Source of the DNA: Deltaproteobacteria bacterium
GTDB taxonomy: Bacteria > Myxococcota_A > Polyangia > GCA-2747355
Assembly (NCBI GenBank): GCA_020633415.1
Contig: JACKDQ010000002.1
Location: forward strand, 372,001-436,000
DNA: 64,000 nt
Reading direction: 5' to 3'
The notes under the pieces were generated by a model. It was not told where the DNA came from. It did not search any database and was given only the letters and a program-made list of their open reading frames with translations. Position 1 is the first letter of the stretch. Each line of letters starts with the position of its first letter. Both the position numbers and the translations under genes were made by a program. Below, piece by piece: positions 62,453-64,000 of the stretch.

Positions 62453-62482
62453 CCGCCACTGGCGGCGTTGCGGCGTGGCCGC
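62453..62482. repeat. Two adjacent GC-rich hairpins right of the transposase (REP-like)
   Basis: CCGCC 62453-62457 with GGCGG 62461-62465 (loop ACT) and GCGGC 62470-62474 with GCCGC 62478-62482 (loop GTG) lie head to tail, 39 bases after the transposase stop. This is the layout of REP/BIME units mobilised by RAYT enzymes. Whether other copies exist elsewhere cannot be seen in this window. Confidence 0.45.
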
Positions 62483-62607
62483 TAGCCCCGACTAGAGCCA
62501 AGTCTGAACCCTGACGCCTTGCCCTCGCGCCTTGGCAGCGCATCCCAGAGCGATACTTCGCCCCGGCGACGCCGAAATGCCACCAGCTGCGCGTGCGCTG
62601 CAGAAAC

Positions 62608-62620
62608 CTCTCTGAGAGAG
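62608..62620. promoter_or_regulatory. Short palindrome upstream of the DUF3311-symporter pair
   Basis: CTCTCTGAGAGAG is an exact palindrome around a central G, 54 bases before ATG 62674. It could be an operator for the transport genes. No clear -35/-10 pair was found next to it. Confidence 0.3.
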
Positions 62621-62673
62621 TCTCTGTCTTAGGACGGGGTTGTGTGTGGAACGATCTGCTATATGCTGCGGGA

Positions 62674-62883
62674 ATGAGATGGGGTGCGACGCTTCTGGGG
62701 GCGTATTGTCTTGTGGCTTTGGCAGCGTTGACCTGGCCGGTATTTCCGACGATCGCAGGAGAACCGCTGCCGCTACTGTGGGGAGTCCCGCGCAACTTAT
62801 TCTATAGCGCAGCCTGGATCGTCGTGACATTTGCCGTCGGCGTGCTCTACGAAATCACCCAGCATCGGCGGCGAAAGCGATGA
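62674..62883 (+). CDS. DUF3311-type small membrane protein, partner of the symporter
   Basis: A 69-aa protein with two membrane helices (about residues 5-24 and 42-62) and the conserved DUF3311 loop LPLLWGVPRNLFYSAAWI. Such proteins are usually found directly before a sodium:solute symporter gene and are thought to be an accessory subunit. The frame is open to 62593; ATG 62674 with GCGGGA before it gives the proper length. Its stop overlaps the symporter ATG (ATGA at 62880). Confidence 0.83.
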   Translation: MRWGATLLGAYCLVALAALTWPVFPTIAGEPLPLLWGVPRNLFYSAAWIVVTFAVGVLYEITQHRRRKR

Positions 62884-64000
62884 CCTCCTCGACGGTCGTC
62901 GTGGCCATCACGCTGGCCTACCTGGTAGCAAGCTTGGTCATCGGACTGCTCCCAGCCGGCAAGGCGAGCAGCTCAGCAACGGGATATGTGGCGGGCGACA
63001 GGTCTATGGGACTGTTGGTGATGTACTTCATCACCGGCGCGACGATCTTCTCGGCCTTCGCCTTCCTTGGGGGCCCAGGCTGGAGCTATTCGCGCGGCGC
63101 CGCATCGTATTACATCCTCGGCTACGGAACGCTCGGCTTCCTGCCGTTCTATTTCCTCGGTCCGCGCGCCGCTCGCTTGGGTAGGCGATTTCAGTTCGTA
63201 ACCCAAGCGGAGATGGTCGCCGCCCGCTACGAAATGCCCAGCCTGGCGATCACCATGGCCGCGATCAGCACCGCGGCATTCATCCCTTACCTCGCCCTAC
63301 AAATCAAAGGTGCCGGGTACGTATTGAACACCGTCACCCGCGGCGGAATCAGTCAAGAGCTCGGCTCGGCGGTCGTCTACGGTGTCGTGCTGCTTTACGT
63401 CCTCAAGAGCGGCGTACTCGGCGTCGGCTGGACAAACACTTTTCAGGGCCTGCTGATGATGGCCCTGGCCTGGACACTTGGCCTCTATCTGCCCCGTCGC
63501 CTTTACGGCGGCATCGGCCCGATGTTTGCGCAAATCGCACGAGCTCGCCCCGAGCTGCTGCGTTCGCCAGGCCTCGCCTCCACTGGCCAATCTTGGGGCT
63601 GGGGCCCCTACTCTTCCGCCGTCATCGTCTCGACCGTCGGCTTCTCGGTTTGGCCACACACCTTCATGAAAGCGTTCTCGGCGCGCAGCGAGCGCACGAT
63701 TCGCCGCACGGTGGTGCTCTATCCAACCTTCCAGCTCTTTCTGATTCCGCTGTTTCTAATCGGCTATTGTGGTGTGCTCTTTGCCACCCAACCACCGCGC
63801 GCCGACCAAGTACTGCCCTTCATCCTGATGTCGCTCGACATGCCTTCGCTCGTCGTCGGCATCTTTTGCTCCGGAGCCCTCGCCGCTTCGATGTCCTCCG
63901 GAGACGCGATCGCCCACGCCGCAGCCTCGATCGTCGTACGTGACGGATACCTCTCGCTCAGCAAGCGCACGCTCTCGCCGATTGCCGAACGGCGACTGAT
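62880..64000 (+). CDS. Sodium:solute symporter (SSS family), 3' end outside window
   Basis: The first 373 codons of an SSS-family transporter; the frame is still open at the window edge. It has about nine membrane helices so far, beginning VVVAITLAYLVASLVIGLLP. The LeuT-fold unwound segments are recognisable: GYVAGDRSMGLLVMYF, then TGATIFSAFAFLGGPGWSYS, and later SGALAASMSSGDAIAHAAAS. Pairing with a DUF3311 subunit points to the monocarboxylate/proline-type branch (inference), as for MctP-like carriers, but the substrate is not proven. Translation is coupled to the DUF3311 gene by ATGA. Confidence 0.9.
   Translation, partial: MTSSTVVVAITLAYLVASLVIGLLPAGKASSSATGYVAGDRSMGLLVMYFITGATIFSAFAFLGGPGWSYSRGAASYYILGYGTLGFLPFYFLGPRAARLGRRFQFVTQAEMVAARYEMPSLAITMAAISTAAFIPYLALQIKGAGYVLNTVTRGGISQELGSAVVYGVVLLYVLKSGVLGVGWTNTFQGLLMMALAWTLGLYLPRRLYGGIGPMFAQIARARPELLRSPGLASTGQSWGWGPYSSAVIVSTVGFSVWPHTFMKAFSARSERTIRRTVVLYPTFQLFLIPLFLIGYCGVLFATQPPRADQVLPFILMSLDMPSLVVGIFCSGALAASMSSGDAIAHAAASIVVRDGYLSLSKRTLSPIAERRL

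Overview
This 64-kb window reads as a piece of a high-GC (about 60% by eye) Gram-negative chromosome, most likely from Myxococcota or a close deltaproteobacterial relative. The evidence is a protein with a MYXO-CTERM-like tail (Gly-Cys, hydrophobic helix, Arg cluster), myxobacterial Cys-rich repeats followed by a lamin-tail domain, an AgmX/PglI-type C-terminal domain, many lipoproteins with Asp/Ala-rich linkers or propeller repeats, several ECF sigma modules and a caspase-like protein. No rRNA, tRNA, CRISPR array or prophage was recognised. The only mobile element is one Y1-type (RAYT/IS200-like) transposase near 62 kb.

Layout. 0-8 kb: tail of an outer-membrane barrel, truA, a membrane protein, a phosphatidylserine synthase, then a tightly overlapped reverse-strand operon (ECF sigma, anti-sigma-like protein, two lipoproteins, DJ-1/PfpI protein), a HAD phosphatase, a FadL-like barrel and a small membrane protein. 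7.9-8.2 kb is a gene-free stretch with four successive hairpins, a candidate structured RNA. 8-16 kb: a reduced Tex-like S1 protein, Nudix hydrolase, thioredoxin-like ferredoxin, a FadL-like barrel coupled to a surface-anchored TULIP/BPI-like protein, a lytic transglycosylase overlapping an ECF sigma gene. 16-29 kb: secreted NlpC-like protein, Cys-rich lipoprotein, GH57 glycosidase, diguanylate cyclase coupled to a FlhG/MinD-like ATPase, a truncated Hsp70-like protein with a long disordered front, a DUF350 protein, an AgmX-like protein and a propeller lipoprotein.

29-46 kb is mostly metabolism: HAD phosphatase, UDP-sugar pyrophosphorylase, metallo-beta-lactamase-fold hydrolase, a second phosphatidylserine synthase, DHH phosphoesterase, an M28-like protein that seems to have lost its metal ligands, an SPFH lipoprotein, an aminopeptidase, a zinc-ribbon membrane protein, a homocysteine methyltransferase-MTHF reductase fusion, membrane pyrophosphatase and dCTP deaminase. 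46-56 kb is rich in exported lipoproteins, with cysM and an isolated CpaF-type ATPase. 56-60 kb holds the most striking locus: a four-gene overlapping operon of ECF sigma factor, membrane-anchored DUF4384-like protein, caspase-like protease fused to an outer-membrane barrel, and a lipoprotein. The window ends with a TudS-YbgA-type fusion protein, the transposase, and a DUF3311/sodium-solute symporter pair running off the edge.

Themes. Genes are packed with ATGA/TGATG overlaps, so operon membership is well supported. Much of the content faces the cell envelope (lipoproteins, barrels, sigma/anti-sigma pairs, phospholipid synthesis). The best candidates for undescribed systems are the sigma-DUF4384-caspase-barrel operon, the TULIP plus FadL pair, and the intergenic structured RNA. 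All family assignments were made by reading motifs, without database searches.
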